NCBI RefSeq assembly: GCF_020164435.1
Contig: NZ_JAIUDQ010000016.1
Location: 1-64,000 of the forward strand
Source of the DNA: Phyllobacterium lublinensis
GTDB lineage: Bacteria > Pseudomonadota > Alphaproteobacteria > Rhizobiales > Rhizobiaceae
Direction: 5' to 3'
DNA length: 64,000 nt
Shown: piece by piece, positions 31,394 to 42,026 of the stretch
Layout of the letters: every line of letters starts with the position of its first letter
How positions within the stretch are numbered: the first letter of the stretch is position 1
Position numbers and translations under genes: made by a program
The notes under the pieces: generated by a model
Databases searched by the model: none
What the model was told of the DNA's origin: nothing
What the model saw: only the letters and a program-made list of their open reading frames with translations

Positions 31394-31876
31394 CTATCGC
31401 CGGAGGTGTTCAAGCGGGATTTTACCCGGTCCCTTGATGTTTTGCAGGACGAGTTGGGTGTGTACATCCCGCACACCCTTCAGCCGCATCAGCCGGTGCA
31501 TGACGAAGTCATTGAGGTCGTCCACTGTTGGCACCATGACATGCAACAGGAAATCGTGTTCACCCGTCATGGTCCAACAGGATGAAACTTCATCCATGCG
31601 CTGAATCTCGGCGATGAAGCGTTCGGGCGAATCATCGCTATGGGTGTTGAGCCGGACTTGCACGAAGACTTCCACCATCAGACCTATCGCCCGCCTGTCG
31701 ATGGTGGCTGCAAAGCCCTTGATCACGCCGCTGTCTTGCAGGTGCTCGAACCGACGAGCGCATGGTGTCGCAGAAAGCCCGATCATTTGCGCAAGGTCGG
31801 TTACAGCAATCCGGCCATTGTCCCGCAGGATTTGCAGCATCTTGATCTCGAAATCGCTCAATTGAGTTGATGTCAC
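31394..31876 (-). CDS. Lrp/AsnC family transcriptional regulator
   Basis: 160 residues from a GTG at 31876. N-terminal HTH (DFEIKMLQILRDNGRIAVTD; LSATPCARRFEHLQDSGVI) and RAM effector domain (VEVFVQVRLNTHSDDSPERF; CWTMTGEHDFLLHVMVP; VRDVHTQLVLQNIKGP). Divergent from phhA with about 120 bases between, so it probably activates phenylalanine hydroxylase in response to an aromatic amino acid. The pairing of lrp-like and phhA genes is common; the effector here is inferred. Confidence 0.92.
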   Translation of the reverse strand: MTSTQLSDFEIKMLQILRDNGRIAVTDLAQMIGLSATPCARRFEHLQDSGVIKGFAATIDRRAIGLMVEVFVQVRLNTHSDDSPERFIAEIQRMDEVSSCWTMTGEHDFLLHVMVPTVDDLNDFVMHRLMRLKGVRDVHTQLVLQNIKGPGKIPLEHLRR

Positions 31877-31999
31877 TCAAAGCACTTCCATCTTGGTGAG
31901 TTTTCACCCAAATCTATGCGATATTGAGACGATTAGGTCAATGTCCCTCCTGTCCTCGTTTTATCCTTGTACAAAGATCATGGATTGGAGGAGCATCCG

Positions 32000-32833
32000 A
32001 TGACTATCACCGTCGAAGCCTATGCCCACGAATGTGCCGCGCAGGGATTGCGAGGCAATTATGCCGCGTGCCAAGCTGACTTCACTGTCGAACAGCGATA
32101 TGACTATTCGGACGAGGATCAGGAAGTTTGGCGCACGCTTTGCGATCGTCAGACACAATTGACTTCGAAACTTGCGCACCACTCCTACCTAGACGGGGTC
32201 GATGCGCTAGGGCTGCTGGACCGCATACCGGATTTTCACGAAGTCAGCGATCGTTTGCGGAAATTGACCGGATGGGAAATCGTTGCCGTACCGGGGTTGA
32301 TTCCGAATGAACCCTTTTTTGACCATCTTGCCAATCGGCGTTTCCCGGTGACGAACTGGCTACGTAGCAAGAAAGAGCTCGACTACATCGTCGAACCCGA
32401 CATGTTCCATGACTTCTTTGGTCACGTCCCGATTTTGAGCCAGCCTGTCTTTGCCGATTTCATGCAGCTCTATGGTGAGAAAGGTGGCGCTGCGGCACGC
32501 ATGGGCGGCGAGCAACTTGCTGCCAGGCTCTATTGGTACACGGCGGAATTCGGGTTGATGAAGGAAGAGGGAGCGCCACTCAAAGCATTTGGCGCTGGCC
32601 TCATGTCGTCATACAGCGAACTGCAGTTCGCTGTAACAAGTGTCGACGCCCATCATGTGCCGTTCGATCTCGAAACCGTGATGCGCACGAACTACGAAAT
32701 CGACAAGTTTCAAAGAGCCTATTTTGTCCTGCCGTCATTTACAGCGCTTAAAGAATCGTTCGAGCAAGCGGACATGGCGCAACTGATCGAGCGATGGAAG
32801 GATGCGGAGCCCTTGGATCCGGCAGCCGTCTGA
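32000..32833 (+). CDS. phhA: Phenylalanine 4-monooxygenase
   Basis: 277 residues from the ATG at 32000, preceded by GGAGGAG. Non-haem iron, pterin-dependent hydroxylase converting phenylalanine to tyrosine. Iron ligands lie in EPDMFHDFFGHVPILSQP (two histidines) and the downstream glutamate in the YWYTAEFGLMKEEG stretch. Pterin contacts fall in WEIVAVPGLIPNEPFFDHLA. Length and the YDYSDEDQEVWRTLCDRQ start are typical of bacterial PhhA. Likely controlled by the divergent Lrp-type regulator. No 4a-carbinolamine dehydratase gene is adjacent. Confidence 0.96.
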   Translation: MTITVEAYAHECAAQGLRGNYAACQADFTVEQRYDYSDEDQEVWRTLCDRQTQLTSKLAHHSYLDGVDALGLLDRIPDFHEVSDRLRKLTGWEIVAVPGLIPNEPFFDHLANRRFPVTNWLRSKKELDYIVEPDMFHDFFGHVPILSQPVFADFMQLYGEKGGAAARMGGEQLAARLYWYTAEFGLMKEEGAPLKAFGAGLMSSYSELQFAVTSVDAHHVPFDLETVMRTNYEIDKFQRAYFVLPSFTALKESFEQADMAQLIERWKDAEPLDPAAV

Positions 32834-32876
32834 GCCAACTATACAGCCAACGATAGTTTGTTGGTTGTAGTCGGCT
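32833..32876. terminator. Imperfect hairpin between convergent phhA and GGDEF genes
   Basis: AGCCAACTATACAGCCAAC pairs with GTTGGTTGTAGTCGGCT across a short AT-rich loop. It fills the whole gap between the two stops and could end transcription from both sides. Confidence 0.45.
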
Positions 32877-33631
32877 CACGCGGCATGTTGCATTTTGGAC
32901 TGAATGCAGACGCAATTGCGACCGCTGCGCTTGGCCTCGTAGAGCCGACGGTCGGCGATCTGGAAATAGTCGGCGATGGTTCGCGATGAAACGCCGACGA
33001 CGCCGCCAATGCTGACGCTGAGGGGTATAAGCTCATTCTCCGGCGTCCGGTATTCGATGTTATTGACTTCCAGACGAATGGTTTCGGCGATGGACTTGAC
33101 CTGGGCTTCATCGTCGGTTGCAAGATACACAGCGAACTCCTCGCCGCCGATGCGACCCAGGCTGTCGTCCGGTCCAATCGAGTCGTCGATTCGTTGTGCG
33201 ATTGCCATCAGTGCGCCATCACCATTGTAGTGCCCGTGCATGTCGTTGATTTTCTTGAAGTGATCGGCATCGATGATAAGCAGCGAACCCCTCTGGCGCA
33301 CGCGCATGTCTTCCATGTGGTTGAAAAAGGCTTCGCGATTGAGCAAGCCCGTCATGCTGTCACGGGATGATTTTTCAAATAGCTTGGCATTGGTAATCTC
33401 GAGCTCAAGCATGACCGTGTTAAGCGTCGCAAGGGTTTGCCGCAGCTTTTCGGATTGCCGGAAGACCAGAAACGAGATCGCGGGCGAGATCACCAGGGGG
33501 CAAACGGTGGCAATGACGTAACCTCTTGGGTCGTGCATGTCGTTGGCGCTCATCATGACGCCGGTGATCAGCAGTGAACATGCCACTGAAATGACCATGA
33601 CCATCGCGCATTTGAGGAGAATTCTGTTCAT
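32876..33631 (-). CDS. Membrane-bound diguanylate cyclase (GGDEF)
   Basis: 251 residues. Two N-terminal spans (CAMVMVISVACSLLITGVMM; YVIATVCPLVISPAISFLVF), a coiled signalling helix (LRQTLATLNTVMLELEITNA) and a full GGDEF domain (SRDSMTGLLNREAFFNHMED; LLIIDADHFKKINDMHGHYN; LGRIGGEEFAVYLA). The active GGEEF and metal Asp are present, so cyclic-di-GMP synthesis is expected. The RxxD inhibitory site usually found before GGEEF is absent, so product inhibition may be lacking. No EAL domain. Confidence 0.93.
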   Translation of the reverse strand: MNRILLKCAMVMVISVACSLLITGVMMSANDMHDPRGYVIATVCPLVISPAISFLVFRQSEKLRQTLATLNTVMLELEITNAKLFEKSSRDSMTGLLNREAFFNHMEDMRVRQRGSLLIIDADHFKKINDMHGHYNGDGALMAIAQRIDDSIGPDDSLGRIGGEEFAVYLATDDEAQVKSIAETIRLEVNNIEYRTPENELIPLSVSIGGVVGVSSRTIADYFQIADRRLYEAKRSGRNCVCIQSKMQHAA

Positions 33632-33806
33632 GAAGTTGCGACCTGCAGCACCATTTGGGTACTACGACGAATGAATGAACCGGCTGTTAGCGAAAAAATT
33701 AAAAACGGTCGTAGTTCAGACTTTTTTCGTCTATTGATTCTGGATTGAAACAGGATCGCTTCTTGCTGTTTCGGTTTTTCGTAAAACGGTGGAACTTGAG
33801 TCGCGT

Positions 33807-34526
33807 ATGACAAATAAACCGGATCCTTTGAATTTTGCCCATGTGACCGATTGGGTGTTCGACCTCGACAATACCCTTTATCCGCATCATTCCAATCTGT
33901 TTTCCCAGATTGATGTGAAGATGACGGGATATGTCGCTGATCTCCTGAAACTGTCCCATACCGACGCGCGGGAACTTCAGAAACGGTTCTACAAGGATTA
34001 CGGCACCACGCTCAAAGGCCTGATGGATCGCTATGATATCGATCCGGATGATTTTCTGCAGAAGGTTCACGACATCGACTATTCGTGGCTCGTGCCGAAC
34101 CCTTCGCTGGCAACAGCCATCAAGCAGCTTCCAGGCCGCAAGTTCATCTTCACCAATGGAGATCGCGGTCATGCCGAGCGCGCTGCCCGCCAGCTTGGCG
34201 TGCTCGATCAGTTCGACGATATTTTCGACATACGGGCAGCGGCACTAACGCCAAAGCCAGCGCGCGAAACCTATGACCGGTTTCTCGACCTGCACAGGAT
34301 CGAAGCCGGCAGTTGCGTCATGTTCGAGGACCTCGCGCGAAATCTCGTCGAACCCAAGGCTCTCGGAATGACGACTGTGCTGATTGTTCCGCACAATTTC
34401 GAGCCGACATTCTCTGAGATATGGGAGCGGGATCCCGGCAATACTGATCATGTCGACTACGTGACAGATGACCTTACCTCGTTCCTCAATTCCATCCTGC
34501 CGATGAGCGCGCGCGAGACCGTCTGA
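33807..34526 (+). CDS. HAD hydrolase, pyrimidine 5'-nucleotidase family
   Basis: 239 residues from the ATG at 33807; a GTG six codons upstream is possible. HAD motif I is WVFDLDNTLYPHH, motif II FIFTNGDRGHAER, motif III/IV SCVMFEDLARNLVEPKALGM. The DLDNTLYP start and NGDRGHAERAARQLGV match the SDT1/pyrimidine-nucleotidase branch, which dephosphorylates UMP/CMP-like nucleotides. In related genomes this gene follows argB; here about 2.4 kb separate them. Confidence 0.9.
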   Translation: MTNKPDPLNFAHVTDWVFDLDNTLYPHHSNLFSQIDVKMTGYVADLLKLSHTDARELQKRFYKDYGTTLKGLMDRYDIDPDDFLQKVHDIDYSWLVPNPSLATAIKQLPGRKFIFTNGDRGHAERAARQLGVLDQFDDIFDIRAAALTPKPARETYDRFLDLHRIEAGSCVMFEDLARNLVEPKALGMTTVLIVPHNFEPTFSEIWERDPGNTDHVDYVTDDLTSFLNSILPMSARETV

Positions 34527-34527
34527 C

Positions 34528-35370
34528 CTATTCCAGGTCGTAGAAGGTCCGAATGACTTCCCAGGCTTCGTCGGCTTTGTCGACGAAGGTGATGAGTTCG
34601 AGATCAGACGGCGAGATGACTCCTTGCTCGGCGAGAAAATCGAAGTCGACGGCCTTTTCCCAGAATGACTTGCCGAACAGCAGGAACGGAATACGCTCCA
34701 TTCGCCCGGTCTGGATGAGCGTAAGTGCTTCAAATGTCTCGTCCATCGTGCCGAATCCGCCGGGGAAGATCGCCATGGCTTTTGCGCGCATGAGAAAATG
34801 CATCTTGCGGATAGCGAAATAATGGAAGTTGAAGCAAAGCTCCGGCGTGACATAGGCATTGGGAGCCTGTTCGTGCGGCAGAACGATATTGAGGCCAATC
34901 GTTGGCGCGCCAACATCAGCTGCTCCACGGTTGCCTGCTTCCATCACGCCAGGACCACCGCCCGTGACAACGACAAATTCACGATTATACGTCGTCGATG
35001 AATAGGTTGAGCAGAGCTGGGCGAATTTGCGTGCCTCAGCGTAATAATGCGCATTGGCTTCCAGGTTCTTCTTCTGCGTCGCATTCTTGGCTGCCCAGGC
35101 AGCACCGCCCGGCTCAGGAATGCGCGCTCCGCCAAACATTACCACGGTAGAGCGAATTCCCCGGGCGGCGAGTGCCATTTCCGGCTTGAGCAATTCCAGC
35201 TGAAGCCGAACGGCGCGCAACTCGCGGCGCGTCATGAATTCCGGGTCTGCGAAGGCAAGGCGATAGGTGTCGGACTGCGTCTGTGGCGTTTCCGGCGCGG
35301 TTTCGACGCGGCGCACCGCTTCGGAGGAGTGGGAGAACGGTGTCCAGCTATTCTTTTCGTCAGTATTCAA
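34528..35370 (-). CDS. LOG family protein (cytokinin riboside 5'-monophosphate phosphoribohydrolase type)
   Basis: 280 residues. The lysine-decarboxylase-like/LOG signature is complete: VVTGGGPGVMEAGNRGAADV and IFPGGFGTMDETFEALTLIQ. The long N-terminal helical extension (residues 1-70) is typical of the TIGR00730 subgroup in alphaproteobacteria. LOG enzymes split ribose-5-phosphate from nucleotide monophosphates; cytokinin activation is known for some and is only a possibility here. Converges with the HAD gene, one base between stops. Confidence 0.9.
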   Translation of the reverse strand: MNTDEKNSWTPFSHSSEAVRRVETAPETPQTQSDTYRLAFADPEFMTRRELRAVRLQLELLKPEMALAARGIRSTVVMFGGARIPEPGGAAWAAKNATQKKNLEANAHYYAEARKFAQLCSTYSSTTYNREFVVVTGGGPGVMEAGNRGAADVGAPTIGLNIVLPHEQAPNAYVTPELCFNFHYFAIRKMHFLMRAKAMAIFPGGFGTMDETFEALTLIQTGRMERIPFLLFGKSFWEKAVDFDFLAEQGVISPSDLELITFVDKADEAWEVIRTFYDLE

Positions 35371-35520
35371 TTGTTTTACTCCTTCTGCGGACGCCCGTGA
35401 CGTTTACAGACATAAAATTCCACTCGCCATCAAACATGGTAGCGCCGAGATTGACCCTCTCACAGACTTATCTTACTAGGCCAGTGTTCTTAACCGCCCG
35501 TGTAATGGAGTGACCAGCAA

Positions 35521-36375
35521 ATGTCCAAGCCCGATCTGAGCAGCCTCGAAAAGACGATCGACAAGGCCTTCGATGAGCGCGAAACGATCAGCACCGAAAC
35601 GCGTGGCGAAGCTCGTGATGCCGTCGAGACCTCCCTGCTGCTGCTTGACAGCGGGCAGGTGCGTGTCGCCGAGAGACAGCCCGACGGTGTCTGGAAGGTC
35701 AATGAATGGCTGAAGAAGGCCGTACTCCTGTCGTTCCGACTCAATCCGATGGGATTGATCGACGGGGCGCCTGGCGGTTCGGTGTGGTGGGACAAGGTGC
35801 CCTCGAAGTTTGACGGCTGGGGTGCAACGGAATTCGCCAAGGCGGGAATAAGAACCGTTCCCGGCGCCATCGTTCGCCGATCGGCCTACATCGCACCAGG
35901 TGCAATCCTGATGCCATCCTTCGTCAATCTCGGCGCCTATGTCGGCGAGGGGACCATGGTCGATACCTGGGCCGGTGTCGGCTCCTGCGCGCAGATTGGC
36001 AAGCATGTGCATTTGTCGGGCGGCGTCGGCATCGGCGGGGTGCTTGAACCCATGCAGGCTGGTCCGACCATCATTGAGGACAATTGCTTCATCGGTGCGC
36101 GTTCGGAAGTCGTCGAAGGCTGCATTGTGCGCGAGGGTTCGGTCCTCGGCATGGGCGTTTTCATTGGCAAGTCGACAAAGATCATCGATCGCGCGACCGG
36201 AGATATCTTCTATGGCGAAGTTCCGCCCTATTCAGTGGTCGTGGCAGGGTCGCTTCCTGGCAAGACATTTGCCAACGGCCAGCCCGGCCCCAGCCTCTAT
36301 TGCGCCGTAATCGTCAAGCGCGTCGACGAACAGACCCGTTCCAAGACATCGATCAACGAATTGCTGCGCGACTGA
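35521..36375 (+). CDS. dapD: 2,3,4,5-tetrahydropyridine-2,6-dicarboxylate N-succinyltransferase
   Basis: 284 residues. N-terminal helical domain ([20 protein letters not shown]), then left-handed beta-helix hexapeptide repeats ([60 protein letters not shown]) and a C-terminal cap. It transfers succinyl from CoA to tetrahydrodipicolinate in the succinylase branch of diaminopimelate/lysine synthesis. dapE lies 1.1 kb downstream, separated by a minus-strand reductase gene. Confidence 0.97.
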   Translation: MSKPDLSSLEKTIDKAFDERETISTETRGEARDAVETSLLLLDSGQVRVAERQPDGVWKVNEWLKKAVLLSFRLNPMGLIDGAPGGSVWWDKVPSKFDGWGATEFAKAGIRTVPGAIVRRSAYIAPGAILMPSFVNLGAYVGEGTMVDTWAGVGSCAQIGKHVHLSGGVGIGGVLEPMQAGPTIIEDNCFIGARSEVVEGCIVREGSVLGMGVFIGKSTKIIDRATGDIFYGEVPPYSVVVAGSLPGKTFANGQPGPSLYCAVIVKRVDEQTRSKTSINELLRD

Positions 36376-36388
36376 TCAGGCAGATAGC

Positions 36389-37414
36389 TCAAGGAAGGTT
36401 GTTCCGGATCTGCTCGACCGTATGGGAGCGGAGCGGCTTTCCTTCAGCCTGCTTGATGCTGGCGACGATCCGCCGGGTAAAAGGTGCGTCGATGTTCTTT
36501 TTGCCCGCCAGATCGAGAATAACGCCTTGGAGATGGTCGATTTCCGTGGGGCGTCCGCGTTCCAAATCCTCCCACATGGACGATCGGGCACGCGGATCGA
36601 TATTGAGCATCTTTTTGGCAATGATACGGAAGAGGAAGTTAGGCAGGCGCAGGATCCACGGCAACAGCAGCGGCGATAGGCCCTGAACCTTGCCTGGCTT
36701 GATACCATTCGCTTTCAGCACGTTGATGCCTTCGCTGATTTGATCGGCGAGGAGCAGTCTCCAGTTTCGATCTGAAAGCTGCGCCGAAAGCGGAAGGTTC
36801 GACAAGGCGTTAGGCGCGTTGTTGAGATTTATCAAGAGCTTGCCCCACAACACACCCTGCATGTCCGGTTCGTGACGAACATTGAAGCCAGGCACTGATA
36901 GGTCATCGGCAAGGTCACCTGACTTGTCGTCGATGAGGACTGTGCCTTCGGTCGTGCGCCTGACCGTCAGCGGAACAACGTCTAGCTCGGACTGGACGAC
37001 GTTGAAGGGCACCATGCCGGAAACGACGGTGAAGCCAGCCGGCAGTTTCCGGTGCAAAACCTGGGCGTTCCCGACGCCGTTCTGCAGACTCACCACGCTT
37101 GCCGTGGTTGGTGCGTGGTGCCCGATGAGTTCTGCCATCTCCTCGGTAGAGCCGCTCTTGACGGCAACGAGGATGATGTCTGCCCGGTCGAATGCGACGA
37201 CTGGGTCGACTGTCAAGATCAAGCGCTCCGGCGGGATCAGCTTTTCGGTCCCATCCAGGTCGACGACTTTCAGTCCGTGTTCGCCGAGCGCGGCTTCGAC
37301 CTGTGGTCTGACCAGAAAGATGACGTCCTTGCCCGCCGCTGCGAGGCAGCCGCCCGCATAGCAACCGATCGATCCGGCACCAGCGATGACAATACGGATA
37401 TCGTTTGCGATCAT
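36389..37414 (-). CDS. 2-dehydropantoate 2-reductase family (ApbA/PanE)
   Basis: 341 residues. NADP Rossmann site IRIVIAGAGSIGCYAGGCLA, then VKSGSTEEMAELIGHHAP and SLQNGVGNAQVL. The C-terminal helical domain has WGKLLINLNNAPNALSNLPL, the catalytic-lysine region of PanE. A pantoate-forming role in coenzyme A synthesis is possible, but paralogues of this family act on other 2-oxo acids, so the substrate is uncertain. It lies on the opposite strand between dapD and dapE. Confidence 0.85.
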   Translation of the reverse strand: MIANDIRIVIAGAGSIGCYAGGCLAAAGKDVIFLVRPQVEAALGEHGLKVVDLDGTEKLIPPERLILTVDPVVAFDRADIILVAVKSGSTEEMAELIGHHAPTTASVVSLQNGVGNAQVLHRKLPAGFTVVSGMVPFNVVQSELDVVPLTVRRTTEGTVLIDDKSGDLADDLSVPGFNVRHEPDMQGVLWGKLLINLNNAPNALSNLPLSAQLSDRNWRLLLADQISEGINVLKANGIKPGKVQGLSPLLLPWILRLPNFLFRIIAKKMLNIDPRARSSMWEDLERGRPTEIDHLQGVILDLAGKKNIDAPFTRRIVASIKQAEGKPLRSHTVEQIRNNLP

Positions 37415-37510
37415 GATGCTGTCCTGGTTGACCCGAGGGGTATTTAAACAGATGCCGCCAATGCGATCCAGTAGGTGACAGCATGACGCTTTTCATTTAT
37501 CGCTTTTTGC

Positions 37511-38698
37511 ATGAAATCCTCGACCGATCCCGTACAAAATCTCGCCCAGCTCATTGCCTGCCCGTCGGTTACGCCCGCGGAAGGTGGCGCCTTGACTGCC
37601 ATCCAGACCATGCTCGCCCCGCTTGGCTTTTCAGTTGAAAGGCCGGTCTTCAGTGAGGCGGGCACGCCCGATGTGGAAAACCTTTACGCGCGTCGCTCGG
37701 GCAATGGGCCGCACCTGATGTTTGCGGGCCACACGGACGTCGTGCCGGTCGGCGACGAAATTGCATGGACCGTTCCGCCGTTCTCAGCCGAAATTCGCAA
37801 CGGGGAAATGTATGGCCGCGGCGCCGTGGACATGAAGGGCGGTATCGCTTGCTTTGTCGCTGCGGTGGCGCGCTGTCTTGAAAAGAATTCTGCGCTCAAA
37901 GGCTCGATTTCCTTCGTGATCACCGGTGACGAAGAGGGCCCCTCGATCAATGGAACAGGCAAGCTGCTGGAATGGGCCAAGGCAAAGGGTGAAAGCTGGG
38001 ATGCCGCCATTGTCGGTGAGCCGACCAATCCGGCCAGGCTCGGCGACATGATCAAGGTCGGCAGGCGCGGCTCCCTGTCAGGAACCATCACAGTGCAAGG
38101 CGTTCAGGGGCATGCTGCCTATCCGCACCTGGCGGACAATCCCGTACGTGGACTCGTGACGCTGGTGGACAGCCTGCTCTATCCGGTATTTGACGAGGGC
38201 ACCAAAGATTTTCAGCCGACCAATCTCGAAGTGACCACGATCGATGTCGGCAATCCGGCGGTCAATGTCATCCCCAACACCGCCACGGCTACTTTCAACA
38301 TCCGCTTCAATGACACGTGGACCGACGAAACCCTGATGGCGGAAATTCACAATCGCCTTGATCAGGCATCACGCCGGCACAAGCTTCGGCCCGGCAAGAG
38401 CGAGCCCGTGAACTACGAGCTCAACTGGCGGAACCGGGTAAGTCACGTCTTCCTGACCCATGACGAGAAGCTGATCGGCCTCCTGAGTTCGTCCATCGAG
38501 AAGGTTACGGGCACGCGGCCGCAGCTTTCGACATCGGGCGGCACGTCCGATGCCCGTTTCATCAAGGACTATTGTCCGGTCGTCGAGTTCGGGCTGGTCG
38601 GCAAGACGATGCATATGGTCGACGAACGTGTGGCCATTGCCGATCTCGAAACGCTGACCCAAGTATATGAGCGGTTCATCTCCGATTTTTTTGCGTAA
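37511..38698 (+). CDS. dapE: Succinyl-diaminopimelate desuccinylase
   Basis: 395 residues, M20 metallopeptidase. Zinc site motifs: [54 protein letters not shown] and the terminal [13 protein letters not shown]. The dimerisation lid is present ([20 protein letters not shown]). It removes succinate from N-succinyl-LL-diaminopimelate, feeding peptidoglycan and lysine synthesis. Start ATG at 37511. Confidence 0.96.
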   Translation: MKSSTDPVQNLAQLIACPSVTPAEGGALTAIQTMLAPLGFSVERPVFSEAGTPDVENLYARRSGNGPHLMFAGHTDVVPVGDEIAWTVPPFSAEIRNGEMYGRGAVDMKGGIACFVAAVARCLEKNSALKGSISFVITGDEEGPSINGTGKLLEWAKAKGESWDAAIVGEPTNPARLGDMIKVGRRGSLSGTITVQGVQGHAAYPHLADNPVRGLVTLVDSLLYPVFDEGTKDFQPTNLEVTTIDVGNPAVNVIPNTATATFNIRFNDTWTDETLMAEIHNRLDQASRRHKLRPGKSEPVNYELNWRNRVSHVFLTHDEKLIGLLSSSIEKVTGTRPQLSTSGGTSDARFIKDYCPVVEFGLVGKTMHMVDERVAIADLETLTQVYERFISDFFA

Positions 38699-38713
38699 TG
38701 AACATGAGTGATC

Positions 38714-39325
38714 ATGCCGGATTTTGATGAAATTCAGCGATATCTGTGGGGCGCCTGGCGGATGATGAATGGTCATGCCGACGGGCTTGATCTTCTCGAT
38801 TTTTCCGAGGACGGGTTTTGGCAATCGTTCCATGCCATCACGATTTCGCTGCCGCCGCTCATTCTCGGATGGATCATCTTCGCCAATGACATGATCGCGC
38901 TGCGCCCGGAGACGGGCAACCGTTTTTCTATCATGGGCCGGGTAGCTTTTGTTGATCTCTCCTCCTGGGTTCTACCGTTGGTCGTGATCGCCCTCAGTGC
39001 GCGGCAACTTGGCATTGCCAAGCGTTTCAGCCCCTATGTCGTGGCTAGCAATTGGGGCACCGCCATCGGAGCCTGGCTGATGGTACCTGCGACGCTCGCG
39101 CGGGTACTGCTGCCAGGTTGGCCAACCCTCGCCACGGGTTTCGGACTGCTACTTTACGGCGCTATCTTGTTCCTGACCTATCGCCTGACCCATATCGCAC
39201 TGAAAAAGTCACATGCCTATACAGTCATGTTCTTCGTCGCGCTTGTCGCCGGCTCGCTGTTCCTGATGGTCCTGCTTCAGGCAGTACTGGGGATTTCTCT
39301 GCCTGATCCGGCGGTCATCGGATAA
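38714..39325 (+). CDS. Integral membrane protein, unknown function
   Basis: 203 residues from the ATG at 38714 (a GTG two codons upstream also fits). Five or so membrane spans, including [60 protein letters not shown] and [20 protein letters not shown]. Located between dapE and truA, where related genomes also keep an uncharacterised membrane protein. The 3' end overlaps truA, coming from the other strand, by 49 bases. Transporter-like in appearance, with no defining motif. Confidence 0.8.
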   Translation: MPDFDEIQRYLWGAWRMMNGHADGLDLLDFSEDGFWQSFHAITISLPPLILGWIIFANDMIALRPETGNRFSIMGRVAFVDLSSWVLPLVVIALSARQLGIAKRFSPYVVASNWGTAIGAWLMVPATLARVLLPGWPTLATGFGLLLYGAILFLTYRLTHIALKKSHAYTVMFFVALVAGSLFLMVLLQAVLGISLPDPAVIG

Positions 39326-40062
39326 TCGACGCCCATGAGGTATAGACCGTAGGGCGGGGCGACGGGACCGCACGCCCTGCGGTCGCGTGCTTCCAGAGCA
39401 GCGCTGACGTCATCCGCATTCCATCGGCCGCACCCGACTTCATTGAGGGTTCCAGCGAAGGAACGGATCTGGTTGTGCAGGAACGATCGGGCCGAGGCAC
39501 GGATTTCGATGATTTCGCCGTTTCGCGAAACGCTGAGGAGATCAAGCGTCTTTACCGGGCTCTTGGACTGGCACTGGGTCGCGCGGAAGGTGGTGAAGTC
39601 ATGCGTTCCAATGAGCCGTTGCGCCGCATCGTGCATGGCTTCTGCGTCGAGAGGTTTCTTCACCCACCATGCGCGATGTGCTTCGAGAGGAGCAGGCGGC
39701 CGGCGATTGACGATACGGTAGAGATAGTGCCGGCCGGTCGCGGAAAACCGGGCATCAAATTCATCGCCGACGAGTTCGACATTGATGATGCCGACTGTCT
39801 CTCCAGCGATCACGAGATGCGCATTCAGGGCCTCGCGCACTTTGGAACTGCTCCAGTTCCTGGTCAGGTCGACATGGGCGATCTGCGCAGTCGCGTGAAC
39901 GCCTGAATCGGTGCGGCCCGCTGCGCCAAGCGCAACCTTGTCGCCGCAGAACTTGAATATTGCCTGTTCTATGGCAGCCTGAACCGTATGGCCGTTGTCC
40001 TGCCGCTGCCAACCCGCATAGGGTGTGCCGTCATACTCGACTGTGAGTTTGTAACGGGGCAC
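39277..40062 (-). CDS. truA: tRNA pseudouridine(38-40) synthase
   Basis: 261 residues from a GTG at 40062. Motifs: [20 protein letters not shown], the catalytic aspartate in [20 protein letters not shown], and the closing [20 protein letters not shown]. It converts uridines 38-40 of the anticodon arm to pseudouridine. It is third in a minus-strand operon def-fmt-GNAT-truA; its start shares one base with the GNAT stop. Confidence 0.95.
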   Translation of the reverse strand: MPRYKLTVEYDGTPYAGWQRQDNGHTVQAAIEQAIFKFCGDKVALGAAGRTDSGVHATAQIAHVDLTRNWSSSKVREALNAHLVIAGETVGIINVELVGDEFDARFSATGRHYLYRIVNRRPPAPLEAHRAWWVKKPLDAEAMHDAAQRLIGTHDFTTFRATQCQSKSPVKTLDLLSVSRNGEIIEIRASARSFLHNQIRSFAGTLNEVGCGRWNADDVSAALEARDRRACGPVAPPYGLYLMGVDYPMTAGSGREIPSTA

Positions 40063-40559
40063 TAAAGCACTCCGAAAGCGGCAGCATAGATCAGCGTGCC
40101 TGACGACGGTGCGTCACCAAAGGCCAAGGCTTGCAGGTATTCGCCTTGATACTGGCTTGCAAAACCTGATGCACGCCGGTGCTCGTAGCCAAAGCGCCCG
40201 TAATATTCGGGTTCACCCAGAACCACCGAAAGCTTTTCACCGGCATATGCCAAGTGCTCGTGTGCGCTTCGCACAAGTTCGCTTCCTATCGCCTGTCCCT
40301 GGTAATCGGGAGAAACTGCGAGCGGCGCCAGAGCCACGGCATCGAAGTCCCGCGTTCCGGTCACCTTCAATCGCGAAAACAGGATGTGGCCGACCATGGC
40401 CTCCTGTTTCAAAGCGACGAGTTCGAGCACCACATCATGGTCCTGTCGCAGACGGCTCACAAGGTCATCTTCGTCGGATCCCTGAAAGGCTGATCGAAGA
40501 AGGTCGGAAATGGACGCATGGTCCCCGGAGACTGCCGTACGGATCGATACGCCATTCAT
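40062..40559 (-). CDS. GNAT family N-acetyltransferase
   Basis: 165 residues. Acetyl-CoA site [20 protein letters not shown] with the Q-x-x-G-x-G/A-like loop, then [20 protein letters not shown], the YjbI/YhbS-like subgroup motif. Stop and start overlap both neighbours (1 base with truA, 4 with fmt), so it is embedded in the fmt-truA operon. The substrate is unknown; relatives are annotated only as GNAT proteins. Confidence 0.88.
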   Translation of the reverse strand: MNGVSIRTAVSGDHASISDLLRSAFQGSDEDDLVSRLRQDHDVVLELVALKQEAMVGHILFSRLKVTGTRDFDAVALAPLAVSPDYQGQAIGSELVRSAHEHLAYAGEKLSVVLGEPEYYGRFGYEHRRASGFASQYQGEYLQALAFGDAPSSGTLIYAAAFGVL

Positions 40560-41491
40560 GGCAGCCGCGTCCCCTGCATGATCTTCGCGCCGCGCTGGAA
40601 CTCTTGTCCGTCCATGGCTTTGCCACCGGCTCGCTGCAGCGAGCGCAGGCGTACTGCTCCTTCGCCGCAGGCAATGCGCAGGTCATCATCCAGCACCGAC
40701 CCCGGTTCGCCGACGCCGGTTGCCAGGATGGAGCGCAAAAGCTTCACACGTTCAAGGTCGCCGCCAATCTCCATCTCGCACCAGGTGCCAGGAAAAGGGG
40801 CAAGCCCGCGGATGCGGTTGTGGACGTCGATGGCCGGCCGCGTCCAGTCGATCCGGGTTTCTGCCTTGGTGATTTTCGAAGCGTAGGTAATGCCGTCGTC
40901 CGATTGCGGCGTCAGGGTCAGGCTGTCCCGCTCCAGCGCCGCCATGGCGCGGACCATGAGATCCGCACCGGCCATGCTCAGGTGATCATGCAGTTCGCCT
41001 GCGGTCATGTCGGCCGTGATCTTGATCTTTTCCACCATGGCCACCGGACCGGTGTCGAGACCTTCATCCATCTTCATGATCATGATGCCGGTCTCAAGAT
41101 CGCCAGCCATGATTGCCCGCTGGATCGGCGCAGCACCGCGCCAGCGCGGCAGCAGCGAGGCATGGCCGTTGTAGCAACCAAGACGCGTTCCCTCCAGAAT
41201 CGCCGGGGGCAGGATAAGTCCATAGGCCACGACAACGGCAACATCGGCCTCAAGATCGCGAAATGCCTGCTGTTCGTCTTCACCCTTCAGGCTTGTGGGC
41301 GTGCGCACCTCTATGCCGAACTGCTCCGCATTTCGCTGGACGGGGGAAGGCGTGAGTTCCAGGCCGCGGCGACCTGCCGGCCGCGGCGGCTGGCTGTAAA
41401 CGGCGACGATCTCATGGCCCTGGCCGATCAAGGCATTGAGGATGGGGACCGAGAAGTCCGGCGTCCCCATGAAGATGATGCGCAAGCTCAT
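40556..41491 (-). CDS. fmt: Methionyl-tRNA formyltransferase
   Basis: 311 residues. [40 protein letters not shown], the formyl-folate site [20 protein letters not shown] and [15 protein letters not shown]. The C-terminal tRNA-binding beta barrel is present. It formylates Met-tRNAi for translation start. Forms an operon with the upstream peptide deformylase gene (four-base gap). Confidence 0.97.
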   Translation of the reverse strand: MSLRIIFMGTPDFSVPILNALIGQGHEIVAVYSQPPRPAGRRGLELTPSPVQRNAEQFGIEVRTPTSLKGEDEQQAFRDLEADVAVVVAYGLILPPAILEGTRLGCYNGHASLLPRWRGAAPIQRAIMAGDLETGIMIMKMDEGLDTGPVAMVEKIKITADMTAGELHDHLSMAGADLMVRAMAALERDSLTLTPQSDDGITYASKITKAETRIDWTRPAIDVHNRIRGLAPFPGTWCEMEIGGDLERVKLLRSILATGVGEPGSVLDDDLRIACGEGAVRLRSLQRAGGKAMDGQEFQRGAKIMQGTRLP

Positions 41492-41495
41492 CGGT

Positions 41496-42026
41496 CTAGA
41501 CCGCCAGTTTGCTCGGTGGACGATCCTTGGCGAGCTTCTTGAATTTCTTGACGACCATCTCGCGCTTCAACCGGGAAATATGGTCTATGAAAAGAACGCC
41601 ATTGAGATGGTCGATCTCATGCTGAAGGCACGTGGCGAGCAGGCCATCGGCAGGGATTTCCTGGCTCTTGCCGTCGAGATCGACATATGCCACGCGAACT
41701 TCCGCGGGACGCTCCACTTCCGCATAGTAATCGGGGATGGACAGGCAGCCCTCTTCGTAGACATTGCGTTCGGCGCTCGACGACAGGATCTGCGGGTTGA
41801 TGAAAACCTGCGGTGCCCTGGGTTCGTCTTCCTTGGCCAGGTCGATGACCAGCATCCGCAGCGGCTCGCCCACCTGGATGGCGGCAAGCCCAATGCCCGG
41901 AGCATCATACATGGTGTCCAGCATATCGGTGGCGAACTTGCGCAAATCGGCGTCGAAGCGCTCCACCGGCTTTGAAACCTGGCGCAACAATGGATCAGGA
42001 AGGATGACAAGTGGTTTGATAGACAT
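41496..42026 (-). CDS. def: Peptide deformylase
   Basis: 176 residues from the ATG at 42026, which has AGGTGA six bases upstream (an ATG two codons before is too close to that site). Class I motifs are all present: [25 protein letters not shown] with the metal cysteine, and [15 protein letters not shown] with the metal histidines and catalytic glutamate. It removes the N-formyl group from new proteins; first gene of the def-fmt-GNAT-truA operon. Confidence 0.97.
   Translation of the reverse strand: MSIKPLVILPDPLLRQVSKPVERFDADLRKFATDMLDTMYDAPGIGLAAIQVGEPLRMLVIDLAKEDEPRAPQVFINPQILSSSAERNVYEEGCLSIPDYYAEVERPAEVRVAYVDLDGKSQEIPADGLLATCLQHEIDHLNGVLFIDHISRLKREMVVKKFKKLAKDRPPSKLAV

Noticed and set aside
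40109-41542. 477-codon open frame on the plus strand
   Set aside because: Runs antisense through the GNAT and fmt genes; no start signal and no protein-like motifs.
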